Positions 1 to 7,368 of a stretch of 21,828 nt of DNA are shown one piece after another (the first letter of the stretch is position 1; every line of letters begins with the position of its first letter). The stretch comes from Bacteroidales bacterium (GTDB taxonomy: Bacteria; Bacteroidota; Bacteroidia; Bacteroidales; JAOZVK01). Below the pieces are notes generated by a model, which did not search any database, was not told the origin of the DNA, and saw only the letters and a list, made by a program, of their open reading frames with translations. A program made the translations under genes and the position numbers. The stretch spans positions 1 to 21,828 of the forward strand of contig JAOZVK010000032.1 in NCBI GenBank assembly GCA_029938185.1. The letters run 5' to 3'.

Positions 1-516
1 AGCATGGTTTTTTATATTGTTTCTTAATTCTGTCGATTTTCTAAAATGTTTGGCACATTCGGGACTTTTTATTTCAAGTTCGGTAGCTCTTACTTTTTTT
101 GGTTTCTTTACGCCTATTTTTCCATTTCTTGTTTTAACAATTTTTAATTGTCCTTTAAATACCTGTCCGTTTGGTGTTATATAATCTACTGATTCTATTT
201 TATATAAGGGAAGTTTTATTTCAATATTCTCTATCCAATATAATATTTTCAGTTTTCCGTTTTTGGTAATTTGTGCTATTGCTTTTCCACCTTTTGTTGC
301 AAAAATATAGCCTTTTTTGCTAATTGTAAAACCCAAATTTTTTGTAGCTTTTACAAATTTAAGAATATTTTTGGGAATTTTACCCAAATATGTCAAAAGT
401 TTTCCTGTGCGCAATGCTGTTGTCAGTTCACTTGCACCAACAAACAGAGTTGAAATAAACAATATGTCTGGCTCTTCGAGCCTTTTAATGTTGCTTACGC
501 ATAAATACTCTCCCAA
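1..516 (-). CDS. Partial polymorphic-toxin/Rhs-like linker, no ATG, runs off left edge
   Basis: A minus-strand frame is open from position 564 to the left edge with no in-frame ATG; the end given is a TTG candidate, and another TTG lies at 462. After a short hydrophobic stretch (LFISTLFVGA) it reads as a lysine-rich alpha/beta region: ELTTALRTGKLL, LGKIPKNILKFVKATKNLGF, then short beta strands (YIFATKGGKAIAQI) and NYITP-like YITPNGQVFKG near the edge. From general knowledge, Bacteroidota polymorphic-toxin and Rhs-type proteins often carry such a 'G(A)xEL..ALKTGKL..LGK.PK' linker just before their variable toxin domain, which here would lie beyond the edge. The upstream part of the frame (470-503) is a dispersed repeat, so the native 5' part may have been lost. 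It could equally be an unrelated hypothetical protein. That the frame is coding is likely from its composition; its function is a guess. Confidence 0.4.
   Translation of the reverse strand, partial: MGEYLCVSNIKRLEEPDILFISTLFVGASELTTALRTGKLLTYLGKIPKNILKFVKATKNLGFTISKKGYIFATKGGKAIAQITKNGKLKILYWIENIEIKLPLYKIESVDYITPNGQVFKGQLKIVKTRNGKIGVKKPKKVRATELEIKSPECAKHFRKSTELRNNIKNHA
470..503 (+). repeat. TTC-hairpin element, copy 1 (covariant stem)
   Basis: Stem GGCTC/GAGCC around a TTC loop, then CTTTTAATGTTGCTTACGCA. Relative to the common AGGTC/GACCT stem, two pairs have changed on both sides. It overlaps the 5' part of the left-edge open frame. Confidence 0.75.
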
Positions 517-576
517 CTCTCTTATTGTAAGGTTATTATAAGTATGATTTACATAAGTGGCTTTTCAGTTTTAAGT

Positions 577-668
577 TAGACGCTTCTTAACCGCAAAGTT
601 TCACAAAGTTTAACACAAAGTTTCGCAAAGTTCTGCAAAGGTTCACTTTAACTTTATGGTTAAAACCA
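577..668 (-). repeat. Dispersed repeat 'CGCAAAGttt' copy 1
   Basis: A stretch rich in CAAAGTTT units (CGCAAAGTTTCACAAAGTTT and following) that ends TTCACTTTAACTTTATGGTTAAAA. The same text, shorter and in the opposite orientation, occurs at 5013-5070, where it reads TTTTAACCATAAAGTCAAAG. No coding role is visible. Confidence 0.6.
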
Positions 669-682
669 TTTGAAAAACAAGA

Positions 683-705
683 GTGTAACTTTACGTGAGT
701 AGCCC
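683..705 (-). repeat. Fragment of GGCTAC-end MITE
   Basis: Reverse complement reads GGGCTACTCACGTAAAGTTA, matching the left end of the MITE copies at 3475 and 19411 (GGCTACCCACGTAAAGTTGG). No right end is found nearby, so this is a truncated copy. Confidence 0.6.
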
Positions 706-711
706 AAAAAT

Positions 712-745
712 GCGTAAGCCTCATTAAATAGGTCGAAGACCTTAC
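712..745 (-). repeat. TTC-hairpin element, copy 2
   Basis: Reverse complement reads TAAGGTCTTCGACCTATTTA followed by ATGAGGCTTACGCA. It is translated as part of the truncated secreted ORF. Confidence 0.8.
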
Positions 746-1121
746 TCTAAATTTTGCTTGTTTGTTTGCATTATTAAAAAACAACTCAAATGAAAGCTCA
801 TTATGTTTATAATCAAGTGTTTTTATATATTTTGAATTATTATTTAATAAATCATTCTTGGGCAAATGCAATTTATTATTTATTCTTACAAAAACAAAAT
901 CTCTATTTGTATTTTGCGAATATGATATTTTTGCAAAACAGAATAATATGATTATCAGTATTATATGTATATATTTTTGATTCATTTTTTATAAAAGAAA
1001 AAGGAAAGCAGAATTAATAAAAAATAACTATATCAAAACAAAATTTTGGATTAAATTGAAGTTTTACTAACGTTAATCTAATTGCAAATGTCTTTTTTTA
1101 GATTACACAAGTCGAAAATTT

Positions 1122-2624
1122 TTAACTTTTAACTTTGGTACTTATGAGCTTGATAAACTGCCTATATATTTGATTAAATTTCTTGTTTAGCTCAGTTGAT
1201 ACTTTAAAAAATAATAACATTGATATAAAAGAAACTGAAATAATTGAACTTCTAATAATAATATCAGTAATAAAAAATGAAAACTTTGGAACTATATATC
1301 CAAAAAGAAAAGAAACTATTGATATAGCAATAACTATCAAGTATTTGTAATTAAAAGGTTGTATTTTGTATTTTTTCCACAAAAATAATAGCTTAATAAT
1401 ATTATAAATAATAATTGAAATCATCGAAGCTATAGCTGCTCCATTTATATACCATATTGGGATCAATATAATATTCATTATAACAATTAAGACTAAATAT
1501 ATAAATGTAAAATATGTTATATACTTATAATGCATAGAAGTACTAATAATTACAGAATTAGCACCTATCATCATTTCAAATACATTGGCAAAACCGATAA
1601 AAAATATTACATACTTACCAGTTTCAAAACTTTTTGGTAATATTTCAAATATATTATCAATATTTGCCCAAATACCAATAAATACAATAGATGCCATTAT
1701 AAATTGGTTTAAACCAGTACTCTTATAAATGCTCGAAATTGTTTTTAAATCATTATCTTTCCATGCATCTGAAATAACAACAGAAGCTATTCTTATGATT
1801 GCTCGTGAAGGAATTTTGATTACTGTTGCAAAAAAAAAACAAGTTGTATATATTCCTGTTAAACCCAAACCAAGCATAGAAGAAAGCATTATTCTATCTA
1901 TTTGCATAACTGCCATTCCGCTGATGCCTGTCAATATACTAAATAAACTCACACTTAACATTGTGTTTATTAAATCTTTATTTATGTATGAAAAGTTTGG
2001 TTTTAGTATGAATTGTTTATCTTTTATTAACAAAAAAATAATAATTATGGCAGGTAATGATAATGAAATTGTATAAAAAATTGTAAATACTTTGAAGTTT
2101 ACAATAGCAAAATACATTAATAATATTGAAATCAATATGAATGCACGTTGAAGAAACTCTTTAATAAATATCCCTCTTACTGAATTATATAGCATTTGAT
2201 TATATGAATCAAGAATAAAAAAAACAAGAGTAAAAAAAGTAAGTGGAATGAGATAGTGGATATAATTAATGAGTAGTGGCGATTTTTCAATATTTTCATT
2301 TATTATTATAGGCTTTATAAAAAAGAAAATAATCATAAAAAATATAAAACCAATCAAAACTACTATCAAAGCAATAACGAGAAATCCATTATGATTTTTT
2401 TTGTTATTACGAAAAAAAGGAAACATTCGTATTGTGGTAATATTAAAACCAAGAGTAGAGAATTGAGCAAATATTATCGAATAAGCAACTAATGTGTTTA
2501 TTAAACCAATTTGTTCTGTACTAAGGATTTTCGGAAATAAAATTGTTGTTACAACAAAACCAATTATAACACCAATATATAAAAATATACTTCCCTTTAT
2601 TGACTGCTTTTGAATAATACCCAA
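1122..2624 (-). CDS. Oligosaccharide flippase, Wzx/MATE-like (MOP superfamily)
   Basis: A 500-residue integral membrane protein with roughly 14 predicted helices, the usual size and topology of polysaccharide-type MOP flippases that move undecaprenyl-linked sugars across the inner membrane. The N-terminus is family-typical: IIQKQSIKGSIFLYIGVIIG, then LFPKILSTEQIGLINTLVAY. Mid-protein VMQIDRIMLSSMLGLGLTGI and the later EMMIGANSVIISTS are also typical of Bacteroidota members. The start is a TTG (2622-2624): no ATG exists upstream in frame, and family members begin M-G-I-I-Q, exactly where the TTG lies. No glycosyltransferase cluster is adjacent, so the substrate is unknown; the glycosyltransferases at 11935-14581 are 9 kb away. 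Confidence 0.85.
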   Translation of the reverse strand: MGIIQKQSIKGSIFLYIGVIIGFVVTTILFPKILSTEQIGLINTLVAYSIIFAQFSTLGFNITTIRMFPFFRNNKKNHNGFLVIALIVVLIGFIFFMIIFFFIKPIIINENIEKSPLLINYIHYLIPLTFFTLVFFILDSYNQMLYNSVRGIFIKEFLQRAFILISILLMYFAIVNFKVFTIFYTISLSLPAIIIIFLLIKDKQFILKPNFSYINKDLINTMLSVSLFSILTGISGMAVMQIDRIMLSSMLGLGLTGIYTTCFFFATVIKIPSRAIIRIASVVISDAWKDNDLKTISSIYKSTGLNQFIMASIVFIGIWANIDNIFEILPKSFETGKYVIFFIGFANVFEMMIGANSVIISTSMHYKYITYFTFIYLVLIVIMNIILIPIWYINGAAIASMISIIIYNIIKLLFLWKKYKIQPFNYKYLIVIAISIVSFLFGYIVPKFSFFITDIIIRSSIISVSFISMLLFFKVSTELNKKFNQIYRQFIKLISTKVKS

Positions 2625-2682
2625 AATTATAAAAATTAAGTGCGAATTTAAAAATAAACTTTTTTTAAAAAAAATATATAAG

Positions 2683-2690
2683 TATTTTTG
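2683..2690 (+). promoter_or_regulatory. Possible -7 box (TATTTTTG)
   Basis: Fits the Bacteroidota TAnnTTTG -7 consensus, 33 nt before the start of the STAS-like gene at 2723. No good -33 TTTG is seen, so it is weak. Confidence 0.35.
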
Positions 2691-2722
2691 TTTTTCAATT
2701 AGTAATTAAAATAGAAAATATA

Positions 2723-3133
2723 ATGGAAAGGGAAGTTTTTCGTAATGAGTTTTTATCAATTGATTATATAAAACCCAATAATTTTGCTAAATTAAATTGG
2801 AAAAAGAATACAAGTAATGCAAGTGCTTTAGATTTCAAACAATGGAATATAAATCTTATAAAAAAAATTGAAGAATATAAACCAAGCTTATTACTATCAG
2901 ATAACAGAGATTATCTATTTACAATATTTCCTGAATTACAGGAATGGTCGGTAGAAAACGTTTTTATTCCAATGAGTAAGGCTGGAGTACGCAAGCTTGC
3001 AATGCTTGTAAGTTCTGATATTTTTGCTCAAGTATCATTAGAGCAATTTGCAGATGAAAGCCAAGATGATACTGATATTGATACAAAATATTTTGAGAAT
3101 ATCATCGAAGCTGAAAATTGGTTAATTAGATAA
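2723..3133 (+). CDS. SpoIIAA/STAS-like small protein, function unknown
   Basis: A 136-residue soluble protein without signal peptide or membrane segment. The pattern of an early beta strand (FLSIDYIKPNNFAKLNW), a helix with DFKQWNINLIKKIEEY, a strand plus loop (SLLLSDNRDYLF), a conserved-looking VFIPMSKAGVRKLAMLVSSD and a terminal ENIIEAENWL matches the small STAS/SpoIIAA-like proteins common in Bacteroidota, in which 'F.....A..WL' closes the domain. Family placement is from pattern memory only and no partner is adjacent. It is transcribed divergently from the flippase and is followed by repeats. A role in signalling or protein-protein interaction would be usual for this fold, but none can be assigned. 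Confidence 0.55.
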   Translation: MEREVFRNEFLSIDYIKPNNFAKLNWKKNTSNASALDFKQWNINLIKKIEEYKPSLLLSDNRDYLFTIFPELQEWSVENVFIPMSKAGVRKLAMLVSSDIFAQVSLEQFADESQDDTDIDTKYFENIIEAENWLIR

Positions 3134-3140
3134 TAAGTAA

Positions 3141-3242
3141 GTACAGTTACAAAAGTTTTTGACATTTACCTATTCATAATTTACTGATTAAATTGTCTTT
3201 GTACTAATGTGTAAGCAACTATAAATGGGTCGAAGACATTAA
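3141..3242 (-). repeat. TTC-hairpin element, long form, copy 3
   Basis: On the minus strand it has the hairpin end (AATGTCTTCGACCCATTTAT, stem imperfect), then AGTTGCTTACACATTAGTAC, then about 60 bp ending in AAAAACTTTTGTAAC. The same ~100-bp arrangement occurs at 5115-5219, 17829-17932 and 19298-19400. Confidence 0.7.
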
Positions 3243-3293
3243 TTTAGAAATAAGCTTGTTCGTCTTCATATAATTAGTTTAATAAAATTATAG

Positions 3294-3329
3294 CAAAAAA
3301 AAGAGTGCTGGAAACCAACCCAACACTCT
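3294..3329 (-). terminator. Rho-independent terminator for the PKD gene
   Basis: Read on the minus strand: AGAGTGTTGG, an 8-nt loop, CCAGCACTCT (9 of 10 pairs) and then a run of eight T. It lies about 290 bp beyond the stop of the minus-strand PKD gene; about 130 bp of that distance is the inserted MITE plus its target duplication. Confidence 0.7.
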
Positions 3330-3474
3330 AATTATCAATTTACTATCAATCAATAATTGCTGAAAACACTCTCTTTGTTAACTCTTTGTTATATAAACGC
3401 AATCTAATATCTTTTATTGTTATGGAATTGCTAAATAATGACAACAAATTGGACAGTTACTGTTTTACAATTCC

Positions 3475-3599
3475 GGCTACCCGTCAGAAGTTGGACAGTC
3501 TTGTTTATCAGGTGTTTCGTAACAGGATAAAAATCAATCCTGTAAATCCTGTAAATCCTGTCAAAAAATAAAATAATGTCCAATACTATACGTGTAGCC
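3475..3599. mobile_element. MITE-like element, copy a (125 bp, 8-bp TSD)
   Basis: Ends GGCTACCCGT and ACGTGTAGCC are inverted; the inner sequence contains AACAGGATAAAAATCAATCC and TGTAAATCC repeated three times. It is flanked by the direct repeat ACAATTCC at 3467-3474 and 3600-3607, the footprint of transposition. It has no coding capacity. It separates the PKD gene from its terminator. Confidence 0.8.
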
Positions 3600-3617
3600 A
3601 CAATTCCTATAATATTT

Positions 3618-4898
3618 TTATTTATGTAATAATGTTACATTTCCACTTTTATTAAATTTAGTACCATCATAATATTTGCCTTTTGTTTTCCAAACATATA
3701 CATCAGCAGGGGAGATTTTTCCATTATAAAAACCATTCCAACCTTTATTAATATCTTTAGTGGTAAATATTTTTACACCGCTTTTTGTATACACATTCAG
3801 TTCGTATTCGGTAACACCCTTTATTACTGGATAGAATACATCATTTTTTTTATTTTTTAGAGAATAGATACCCATATTTTCTCCACTTGGATTGGGTACA
3901 AAAGCATTAGGAAATAATATTTCTTTTTTAGAACCTTCAACATGAAAACCATATATTATCAACGAATCGAAACAATAATTTTGCGACCATACATTAAGCT
4001 TAATATCATATACACCTTTTTCATTATAGCAATGAGTTGGAGTTTTCTCTTTTGATGTGTTAGCATCTCCAAAAGACCATTCAAAATATTTTGCACTTTC
4101 AGAGTTGTTAATAAAGTTTAAACAATTGTCAGACTTTTTGTTATTTTTAGACTCTATTCTAAAATTAGAATTAGGTTTTTCATACACTACTATTTGTTCA
4201 TTATAAGCAATTGATATTCCTCCGACACCTATTGCTTTTAAAGATATATTATATGTACCTGGTTCTTCATATACACAAATTGGGTTTTCATATTTTGATT
4301 TTATTCCATTGCCAAAATCCCATTCAAATGCGTATGCATTTTTTGATTTATTATTAAAATCAATAGTTAATGGTGCACATCCTGTATTTTTTGATACAAT
4401 ATATCTTGCAATTGGTTTTAAATTAGTTAGCTTACTAAAATAATTTGAAGTATCTTTATTTTTGTTTTTTATAACAAATCTATGTATTGCTTTTTGTTGT
4501 TTTAATAATTCAGTTTTTCTTGAATCGCTTATATTTACAATTTTACTTTTTTCTATATTTTCATCAATTTTATCAGTCTTTTCATTTAATATTTTTATTG
4601 ATTTACTTTTGTTATTTTTGTATACACTTTTATTAAATATAAATTTCGTATTATTGTTATTTGCAATTATTTTATTTGAAACATAATTATTAGTTTCATT
4701 AGAATATTTTATTCCCAAAATGGTAATAGCAACTATTATTACTAAGTAATAGAAGTTAAAACTCAAAAAATTTAACTTAAAAAACTCATTTAACCATAAT
4801 TTTTTTTGTATGCTATTCCAAACATTATTATCTGGAACCACCTTATAATCATCAAATGACTCTTTAAATAATTTTTCTATATCATTAGTATTTTCCAT
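3618..4898 (-). CDS. Anti-sigma-like membrane protein with PKD domains and CHU_C end
   Basis: A 426-residue protein. Residues 1-35 (LFKESFDDYKVVPDNNVWNS, then IQKKL) match the short cytoplasmic segment that in Bacteroidota precedes a single membrane helix in ECF-linked surface proteins. The helix is about 46-64 (YYLVIIVAITILGI). Residues ~70-160 are a low-complexity K/N-rich stalk. Two PKD folds follow at ~165-240 (EWDFGNGIKSKYENP..YEEPGTYNISL) and ~243-318 (EWSFGDANTSKEKTP..YNEKGVYDIKL). The C-terminus has the gliding-motility CHU_C pattern (NAFVPNPSGEN, GWNGFYNGKISPADVYVWKT). It lies downstream of the ECF sigma gene on the same strand, so I infer it is the sigma factor's membrane partner with an envelope-facing sensory part. 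Sigma binding is not proven. Confidence 0.7.
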   Translation of the reverse strand: MENTNDIEKLFKESFDDYKVVPDNNVWNSIQKKLWLNEFFKLNFLSFNFYYLVIIVAITILGIKYSNETNNYVSNKIIANNNNTKFIFNKSVYKNNKSKSIKILNEKTDKIDENIEKSKIVNISDSRKTELLKQQKAIHRFVIKNKNKDTSNYFSKLTNLKPIARYIVSKNTGCAPLTIDFNNKSKNAYAFEWDFGNGIKSKYENPICVYEEPGTYNISLKAIGVGGISIAYNEQIVVYEKPNSNFRIESKNNKKSDNCLNFINNSESAKYFEWSFGDANTSKEKTPTHCYNEKGVYDIKLNVWSQNYCFDSLIIYGFHVEGSKKEILFPNAFVPNPSGENMGIYSLKNKKNDVFYPVIKGVTEYELNVYTKSGVKIFTTKDINKGWNGFYNGKISPADVYVWKTKGKYYDGTKFNKSGNVTLLHK

Positions 4899-4935
4899 TT
4901 TGTTTTATTTTATAATTAAAATAAAAAGACAAATT

Positions 4936-4966
4936 GACTCTTAGAGCCTTTTTAACTTGCTTAAGT
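4936..4966 (+). repeat. TTC-hairpin element, degenerate copy
   Basis: GACTCTTAGAGCC followed by TTTTTAACTTGCTTAAG, close to the copy at 19711-19738. The loop is TTA and one pair is broken. It lies just upstream of the PKD gene start. Confidence 0.4.
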
Positions 4967-5012
4967 ATAATTGGTTGAAAACTAATAGTTTTATCTCATT
5001 TTTCATGTAATT

Positions 5013-5070
5013 TTAACCATAAAGTCAAAGTGAACTTTTGCGAATCTTTGCGATTAAAAAGCGTCTAAGT
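5013..5070 (+). repeat. Dispersed repeat 'CGCAAAG' copy 2
   Basis: TTTTAACCATAAAGTCAAAG, then TGAACTTTTGCGAATCTTTG and CGATTAAAAAGCGTCTAAG. Inverse-complement counterpart of 577-668. Confidence 0.6.
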
Positions 5071-5077
5071 AGTCTTA

Positions 5078-5219
5078 CAAAAGTTTTTCGACATTTTTTT
5101 TTTGTAAAATATTTAAGGTCTTCAACCTATTTATAGTTGCTTAAGCATTAGTACAAAAACAAGTTAATCAGAAAGTTATGAATAGGTAAATGTCTAAAAA
5201 ACTTTTGTAATAGTGCTTA
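5078..5219 (+). repeat. TTC-hairpin element, long form, bounded by an inverted repeat
   Basis: The core AAGGTCTTCAACCTATTTAT at 5115 (one stem pair broken) is followed by AGTTGCTTAAGCATTAGTAC and the usual tail ending AAAAAACTTTTGTAATAG. On its left, TTACAAAAGTTTTTCGACAT (5078-5097) is the near-exact inverse of the right end, so the whole block could fold on itself or mark a pair of inverted copies. Confidence 0.65.
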
Positions 5220-5249
5220 TTAGGTGTAAACCAATTCGTAGTTCCTAAT

Positions 5250-5825
5250 TCATAATTTACTATATTCTTTTTGTAATGTATTTAATTTTTTTCTTATAAA
5301 TTTTCGTGCTCTTGAATATTGAGATTTTGAAGTATTTATATCAATGCCCATAATCTCTGCTATTTCTTTATGTTTATAGCCTTCAATCGCAAAAAGATTA
5401 AATACCATTCTATATCCAGTTGGTAAGCTTTTTATAATATTTAGTAACTCATTATGACTAAATTCATTATCAACAACTCCTGTAGTCTTTATTTTTACCT
5501 CTCTAACTTCTTCAATTTGATAATGATTTTTATGATATTTATTGTTTTTATGATAATGAGTAATTGCTGTATTAATAATTATTCTTTTCATCCAACCTTC
5601 AAATGACCCTTTGCCTTTAAAATCACTTATTTTAGTAAGTATTTTCAAAAATCCATCTTGTAGAATATCCTCCGCTTCTGAATGCTCAAAAACGTAACGG
5701 TGGCATATTCCAAGAAAGATAGGAGCATAGGTGTTATATAATAACTTCTGCGCTTCCCTGTTTCCTTTTCTACATTTCTCGATTATCTCTTGCTCGTTCA
5801 GCATACCTGTTTTGAAAATAGACAT
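5250..5825 (-). CDS. ECF (sigma-70 family) RNA polymerase sigma factor
   Basis: A 191-residue protein of typical ECF length with region 2 at ~25-95 (LLYNTYAPIFLGICHRYVF, EAEDILQDGFLKILTKISDF, KGSFEGWMKRIIINTAI) and region 4 at ~130-185 (LPTGYRMVFNLFAIEGYKHK, EIAEIMGIDINTSKSQYSRA). The second part is the helix-turn-helix that reads the -35 element. It lies upstream, on the same strand, of the anti-sigma-like PKD protein, the usual Bacteroidota arrangement. The assigned ATG is at 5823-5825; MLNEQEII at 5804 is an equally good start. The last residue and TGA stop run directly into the TAATTCGTAATTC-type repeat (Y-S-K-L-stop). Confidence 0.9.
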   Translation of the reverse strand: MSIFKTGMLNEQEIIEKCRKGNREAQKLLYNTYAPIFLGICHRYVFEHSEAEDILQDGFLKILTKISDFKGKGSFEGWMKRIIINTAITHYHKNNKYHKNHYQIEEVREVKIKTTGVVDNEFSHNELLNIIKSLPTGYRMVFNLFAIEGYKHKEIAEIMGIDINTSKSQYSRARKFIRKKLNTLQKEYSKL

Positions 5826-5848
5826 TAAGCTATATTAAATGGTTGCAT

Positions 5849-5878
5849 TTAAAGTCTTCGACTTATTTAATAAGGCTC
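5849..5878 (+). repeat. TTC-hairpin element, covariant copy
   Basis: AAAGTCTTCGACTTATTTAA: the second stem pair is A-T instead of G-C on both sides. The tail (TAAGGCTC) is degenerate. Confidence 0.65.
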
Positions 5879-5895
5879 TCGTTTGATAAATAGAA

Positions 5896-5922
5896 TGCGT
5901 ATTAAATAGGTCGAAGACCTTA
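5896..5922 (-). repeat. TTC-hairpin element at a stop codon
   Basis: On the minus strand the TAA stop of the 5920-6624 gene is the first three bases of TAAGGTCTTCGACCTATTTA, followed by ATACGCA. Sense orientation relative to that gene. Confidence 0.75.
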
Positions 5923-6624
5923 TTTTGTTTTATTCTTGCTTTTTAGAAAACTAATTTTAATAAGCTCTTCTTCGTATCGTGTTATTTTATATTTATTTTG
6001 TTTTGTTTTGTATACTCCTGAAATCATTGCAAATGATATTGGAATAGATGTTGAAATATTAATTTGGTTTTGTACCAAAAAACCTTTATTTAGAGCTATT
6101 CCTTGATATTGTTTGACTGCATAATTTTGATTCATTTCAGCATCCCAGTTTGTATTTGCTTTTGTTCTGGCTTGATAATTTGCCAAATTCATATTGTTCA
6201 TAGCATATACTACGGTTTTATCAGATTTCATATTTTTTATTGCATTACTAATTGATGTTTTAGTTATTTTAGGATGAATTATAACTTCTTTAATTTTGGT
6301 TAGTTTAGTTGATAAAAAAATTCCCACTATATATTCCTTTATATTAAGTGTATCGGATACAATAAAAACAAGCTGATTGTATCCAATATGGGAAAACACA
6401 ATGGTATCACCAGTTATGACTCTCATTCTAAAATGGCCATATTCATTGCTTATTCCTCCTTTTTTGTTATTTATAACAAATGTTGAAAAAGATAATGATT
6501 TTAAACTATCCGATTCTGATATTACACCAGATAGTATTATAGAATCTCTTTTAACGATTTGAGATGTCACTTTTAAATTAGAACAAAAAAATACTAATAT
6601 TAATATGTATATTATTTTTTTCAT
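5920..6624 (-). CDS. Secreted carboxypeptidase-regulatory-like domain protein
   Basis: The frame opens at 6663, but the better start is the ATG at 6622-6624, which gives an immediate signal peptide MKKIIYILILVFFCSNLKVT followed by SQ. The product is about 234 residues. The segment after the signal peptide (ILSGVISESDSLKSLSFSTF, VINNKKGGISNEYGHFRM) and the following GDTIVFSHIGYNQLVF, is the beta-sandwich CarboxypepD_reg-like pattern found at the N-terminus of many Bacteroidota outer-membrane or secreted proteins. The rest has no recognised domain and no TonB barrel follows. It precedes the ECF sigma gene by about 95 bp on the same strand and may be co-regulated. Confidence 0.7.
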   Translation of the reverse strand: MKKIIYILILVFFCSNLKVTSQIVKRDSIILSGVISESDSLKSLSFSTFVINNKKGGISNEYGHFRMRVITGDTIVFSHIGYNQLVFIVSDTLNIKEYIVGIFLSTKLTKIKEVIIHPKITKTSISNAIKNMKSDKTVVYAMNNMNLANYQARTKANTNWDAEMNQNYAVKQYQGIALNKGFLVQNQINISTSIPISFAMISGVYKTKQNKYKITRYEEELIKISFLKSKNKTK

Positions 6625-6727
6625 TTGTTTGTATTTTGTAACACTCTGAAAATAAACACTCAAAATATAGTTGTTTTCTTGGGTGTTAAGATTTAATTTA
6701 AACGGTTATAGTTTTAACATTAACAAA

Positions 6728-6788
6728 CTGTTATCAATTATTAATCAAAATATTGTACCATTGTATCATTGAATAATTGTATCATTTA
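6728..6788 (+). repeat. 58-bp dispersed repeat, copy 1
   Basis: TGTTATCAATTATTAATCAA, then AATATTGTACCATTGTATCA, TTGAATAATTGTATCATT. The reverse complement of this sequence, with few changes, is at 20699-20758. Confidence 0.7.
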
Positions 6789-6808
6789 AAGTATAGTTTT
6801 ATATATTT

Positions 6809-7291
6809 CTATTCTAAAAAATCTTTATTAAATGTAAATGGTAATAGTGCCTTAATATTTTCAATTAACAGAATTTTTTCACCTCCAACTAATAAAACTC
6901 TTATGTTTTTACCAAACTTGTTTTCTGTTTCGAGCAATACTTGTCTACAAGCACCACATGGTGGTATAGGTTTTTTGGTAAATTTTGAGTTTGTATAAGC
7001 AGCAATTGCAATTGTAGATACTGCAACATCAGGAAATTTTGAATTTGCATAAAAAATTGCAACCCTTTCGGCACAAATACCAGATGGATAAGCTGCATTT
7101 TCTTGATTTGTACCCCTTATTATTTTTCCATTCTCAAGTTGTACAGCAGCACCTACACTAAATTTTGAATATGGAGAATAGGCATTTTTAACTATTTTTT
7201 TTGCTTCTTTAACCAATATCTGATCATCTGTTTCGAGTTCTTTTATCGAACTAAATTCATAAAAGACAGTTTTAATTTCTTTTTTTTTCAT
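6809..7291 (-). CDS. cdd: Cytidine deaminase
   Basis: A 160-residue soluble enzyme that hydrolyses cytidine/deoxycytidine to uridine/deoxyuridine with release of ammonia in pyrimidine salvage. Visible motifs are YSPYSKFSVGAAV (39-50), the substrate loop NQENAAYPSGICAERVA with zinc ligand C73 and catalytic E75, and PPCGACRQVL with zinc ligands C112 and C115. The three-cysteine site and the length fit the tetrameric class. It follows fmt on the same strand with a 77-bp gap holding a TTC-hairpin element, so co-transcription is possible. Confidence 0.95.
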   Translation of the reverse strand: MKKKEIKTVFYEFSSIKELETDDQILVKEAKKIVKNAYSPYSKFSVGAAVQLENGKIIRGTNQENAAYPSGICAERVAIFYANSKFPDVAVSTIAIAAYTNSKFTKKPIPPCGACRQVLLETENKFGKNIRVLLVGGEKILLIENIKALLPFTFNKDFLE

Positions 7292-7304
7292 CAGTAAATA
7301 ATTT

Positions 7305-7340
7305 AAAGGTCTTCGACCTATTTAATATGGCTTGCGCATT
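7305..7340 (+). repeat. TTC-hairpin element
   Basis: AAAGGTCTTCGACCTATTTA then ATATGGCTTGCGCATT; perfect stem. It lies between fmt and cdd, antisense to both. Confidence 0.8.
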
Positions 7341-7368
7341 CTTTTAACACTCAAACAATACGTAAATC

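Larger units (their letters stand above)
587..985 (-). pseudogene. Secreted protein with C-terminal half replaced by repeats
   Basis: The 132-residue ORF begins with a clear Sec signal peptide (MNQKYIHIILIIILFCF, cleavage likely after AKISYSQ) and continues for about 55 ordinary residues rich in N, K, L and F. From residue ~80 onward the frame is encoded by dispersed repeats: the TTC-hairpin element (712-745), a fragment of the GGCTAC-end MITE (683-705) and the CGCAAAG repeat (577-668). The stop codon lies in repeat DNA. I infer that a secreted or periplasmic protein gene was truncated by repeat insertion or deletion. The N-terminal part resembles no family I can name. It lies upstream, on the same strand, of the left-edge toxin-like frame, but I see no proof that the two were one gene. 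Confidence 0.5.
4899..5249. other. Gene-free stretch filled with repeats
   Basis: It contains a degenerate TTC-hairpin element (4936-4966), the CGCAAAG dispersed repeat (5013-5070), a long TTC-hairpin element bounded by an inverted TTACAAAAGTTTTT pair (5078-5216) and the partial TAATTCGTAATTC repeat at its right end. No ORF or RNA gene is recognised. Confidence 0.6.

Noticed and set aside
271..541. Two short overlapping plus-strand ORFs near the left end
   Set aside because: They are antisense shadows of the lysine-rich minus-strand frame 1-516, with cysteine/phenylalanine-rich composition typical of such shadows.
3386..3571. 61-residue plus-strand ORF ending in repeated NPV
   Set aside because: Its second half is MITE copy a (TGTAAATCC units) and its first half is low-complexity intergenic DNA; no homology or promoter supports it.
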